DNA of 37,078 nucleotides from Streptococcus suis. GTDB lineage: Bacteria > Bacillota > Bacilli > Lactobacillales > Streptococcaceae. Both the position numbers and the translations under genes were made by a program. Numbering within the stretch: the first letter of the stretch is position 1; every line of letters starts with the position of its first letter. Where the stretch lies: positions 1-37,078 of the forward strand of contig NZ_JAMWEL010000021.1 in NCBI RefSeq assembly GCF_024509555.1, read 5' to 3'. Under the pieces are notes generated by a model that saw nothing but the letters and a program-made list of their open reading frames with translations, was not told where the DNA came from and made no database searches. Positions 36,100-37,078 of the stretch are shown in pieces.

Positions 36100-36183
36100 T
36101 ACCGGCGGCCGGGGTCGAACCGGCACGTCCTTGCGGACACTGGATTTTGAGTCCAGCGCGTCTGCCAATTCCGCCACGCCGGC
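36100..36183 (-). tRNA. tRNA-Leu (anticodon CAA)
   Basis: 84 nt with a seven-pair acceptor stem (GCCGGCG/CGCCGGT, one G-T), a class II variable arm (TGTCCGCAAGGACG) and anticodon loop CTCAAAA. CCA is not encoded. Last tRNA of the cluster; the IS right end lies 10 bp beyond it. Confidence 0.95.
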
Positions 36184-36194
36184 TTATAGTTAAA

Positions 36195-36266
36195 CTGGGG
36201 TAGCTGGATTCGAACCAACGCATGAGGGAGTCAAAGTCCCTTGCCTTACCGCTTGGCGATACCCCA
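36195..36266 (-). tRNA. tRNA-Gln (anticodon TTG)
   Basis: 72 nt, acceptor TGGGGTA/TACCCCA, anticodon loop CTTTGAC, discriminator G, as usual for tRNA-Gln. Confidence 0.95.
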
Positions 36267-36276
36267 ATATAAAATA

Positions 36277-36350
36277 GGCGAGTGAGGGGAATCGAACCCC
36301 CGAATGTCAGAGCCACAATCTGATGTGTTAACCACTTCACCACACCCGCC
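36277..36350 (-). tRNA. tRNA-His (anticodon GTG)
   Basis: 74 nt including the extra G-1 paired with C73, the identity feature of tRNA-His; anticodon loop TTGTGGC. Confidence 0.96.
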
Positions 36351-36355
36351 ATCAA

Positions 36356-36426
36356 CACGGGCAGTAGGAATTGAACCCACACTGAAGGTTTTGGAGACCT
36401 TAGTTCTACCTTTAAACTATGCCCGT
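36356..36426 (-). tRNA. tRNA-Trp (anticodon CCA)
   Basis: 71 nt, anticodon loop CTCCAAA, discriminator G. Confidence 0.95.
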
Positions 36427-36433
36427 AAAGGTA

Positions 36434-36514
36434 TGGAGAGAGAGGGATTCGAACCCCCGAACCCGAAGGAGCGGATTTACAGTCCGCCGCGTTTAGCCTC
36501 TTCGCTATCTCTCC
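36434..36514 (-). tRNA. tRNA-Tyr (anticodon GTA)
   Basis: 81 nt class II tRNA with a long variable arm, acceptor GGAGAGA/TCTCTCC and anticodon loop CTGTAAA. Confidence 0.96.
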
Positions 36515-36529
36515 AAAATATTAAGTTAA

Positions 36530-36602
36530 TGGCGCGAGACGGAATCGAACCGCCGACACATGGAGCTTCAATCCATTGCTCTACCAACTGAGCTACCGAG
36601 CC
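36530..36602 (-). tRNA. tRNA-Phe (anticodon GAA)
   Basis: 73 nt, anticodon loop TTGAAGC. The acceptor stem GGCTCGG/TCGCGCC has a U-C mismatch at pair 4-69, plus a G-T at pair 7-66. Confidence 0.94.
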
Positions 36603-36605
36603 ATA

Positions 36606-36679
<74 letters not shown>

Positions 36680-36688
36680 CTAATCAAA

Positions 36689-36778
36689 AGGAGGATGTGG
36701 GATTCGAACCCACGCACGCTTTTACACGCCTGACGGTTTTCAAGACCGTTCCCTTCAGCCGGACTTGGGTAATCCTCC
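36689..36778 (-). tRNA. tRNA-Ser (anticodon TGA)
   Basis: 90 nt class II tRNA with acceptor GGAGGAT/ATCCTCC, long variable arm and anticodon loop CTTGAAA. Confidence 0.95.
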
Positions 36779-36783
36779 AAAAA

Positions 36784-36855
36784 TAGTCCGTACGGGATTC
36801 GAACCCGTGTTACCGCCGTGAAAAGGCGGTGTCTTAACCCCTTGACCAACGGACC
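36784..36855 (-). tRNA. tRNA-Glu (anticodon TTC)
   Basis: 72 nt, anticodon loop TTTTCAC, acceptor GGTCCGT/ACGGACT (G-T first pair), discriminator A. Confidence 0.95.
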
Positions 36856-36875
36856 ATATTAAAGATTTCTCTTTA

Positions 36876-36948
36876 CTCCGCCAACAGGGCTCGAACCTGT
36901 GACATCATGATTAACAGTCATGCGCTCTACCAACTGAGCTATGGCGGA
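36876..36948 (-). tRNA. tRNA-Asn (anticodon GTT)
   Basis: 73 nt, anticodon loop CTGTTAA, discriminator G. First tRNA after the 5S rRNA. Confidence 0.95.
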
Positions 36949-36953
36949 ATCTT

Positions 36954-37070
36954 GCTAAGCGACTACCGTATCTCACAGGGGGCAACCCCCAACTACTTCA
37001 GGCGTTCTAGGGCTTAACTTCTGTGTTCGGCATGGGAACAGGTGTATCTCCTAGGCTATCGTCACTTAAC
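36954..37070 (-). rRNA. rrf: 5S ribosomal RNA
   Basis: 117 nt closed by a ten-pair terminal stem (GTTAAGTGAC at 37070-37061 with GTCGCTTAGC at 36963-36954). It contains the conserved CCGAACACAGAAGTTAAGCCC segment of loop A-B and the GGGGG/CCCCC helix. It ends an rRNA operon whose 23S and 16S lie to the right of the window; the ten tRNAs follow it on the same transcript. Confidence 0.97.
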
Positions 37071-37078
37071 TAATGAGT

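Overview
This window is a chromosomal segment of a low-GC Firmicute. Gene content, gene order and codon style point to Streptococcus, most probably Streptococcus suis or a close relative. The supporting markers are the comG(Y)-methyltransferase-ackA array, DUF1033 beside rpoC, a neighbouring class A PBP and tyrS, the adcRCBA zinc operon, a CIRCE-controlled groESL next to a competence-box ssbB, and a 5S rRNA followed by ten tRNAs in streptococcal order. The species call is inference from synteny; no database search was possible.

Layout, left to right. (1) 1-127: tail of an ISL3-family insertion sequence cut by the window edge. (2) 270-3144, minus strand: the groES-groEL chaperonin operon with a CIRCE operator, a small plus-strand membrane protein, and ssbB with a ComX/SigX box. 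(3) 3199-7618: a frameshifted DUF2785 gene (+), ytpR, a secreted DUF1002 protein, a thioredoxin and a DUF4651 protein (all -), and the pepA aminopeptidase (+). (4) 7663-9716 (-): folT under a tetrahydrofolate riboswitch, then folC. (5) 9840-15893 (-): competence pseudopilus operon comGA-comGG, a methyltransferase (comYH-like) and ackA. (6) 15952-25130: an LD-carboxypeptidase (+), DUF1033 (-), and rpoB-rpoC (-) with a long structured leader. (7) 25395-29603: pbp1b (-) and tyrS (+) from overlapping divergent promoters, then a HIT protein (+). (8) 29631-33922 (-): copY-copZ without copA, and the zinc uptake operon adcR-adcC-adcB-adcA behind an AdcR box. (9) 34007-36089: an IS graveyard, holding an IS630-type remnant, an ISL3 C-terminal remnant and a nearly full-length but broken ISL3 element. 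(10) 36100-37070 (-): ten tRNA genes downstream of a 5S rRNA, the end of an rRNA operon.

Shared regulation. Two ComX boxes tie ssbB and the comG operon into one competence regulon: the DNA-uptake pseudopilus and the protein that coats incoming single strands. Folate uptake (folT) and folate polyglutamylation (folC) form one retention module sensed by a riboswitch. Metal homeostasis is represented by a zinc import operon with its zinc-sensing repressor beside a copper repressor/chaperone pair.

The least explained structure is a pair of about 56-60 bp hairpin repeats inside the broken ISL3 transposase gene (35400-35459 and 35596-35651). Their 11-bp stems differ at three positions and every difference is compensated on the other arm. 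Also notable are a folT riboswitch carrying a 62-nt expansion and an SD-masking hairpin, a three-hairpin intergenic module at 5636-5803, copYZ lacking copA, and ISL3 copies in direct orientation at both ends of the core segment.
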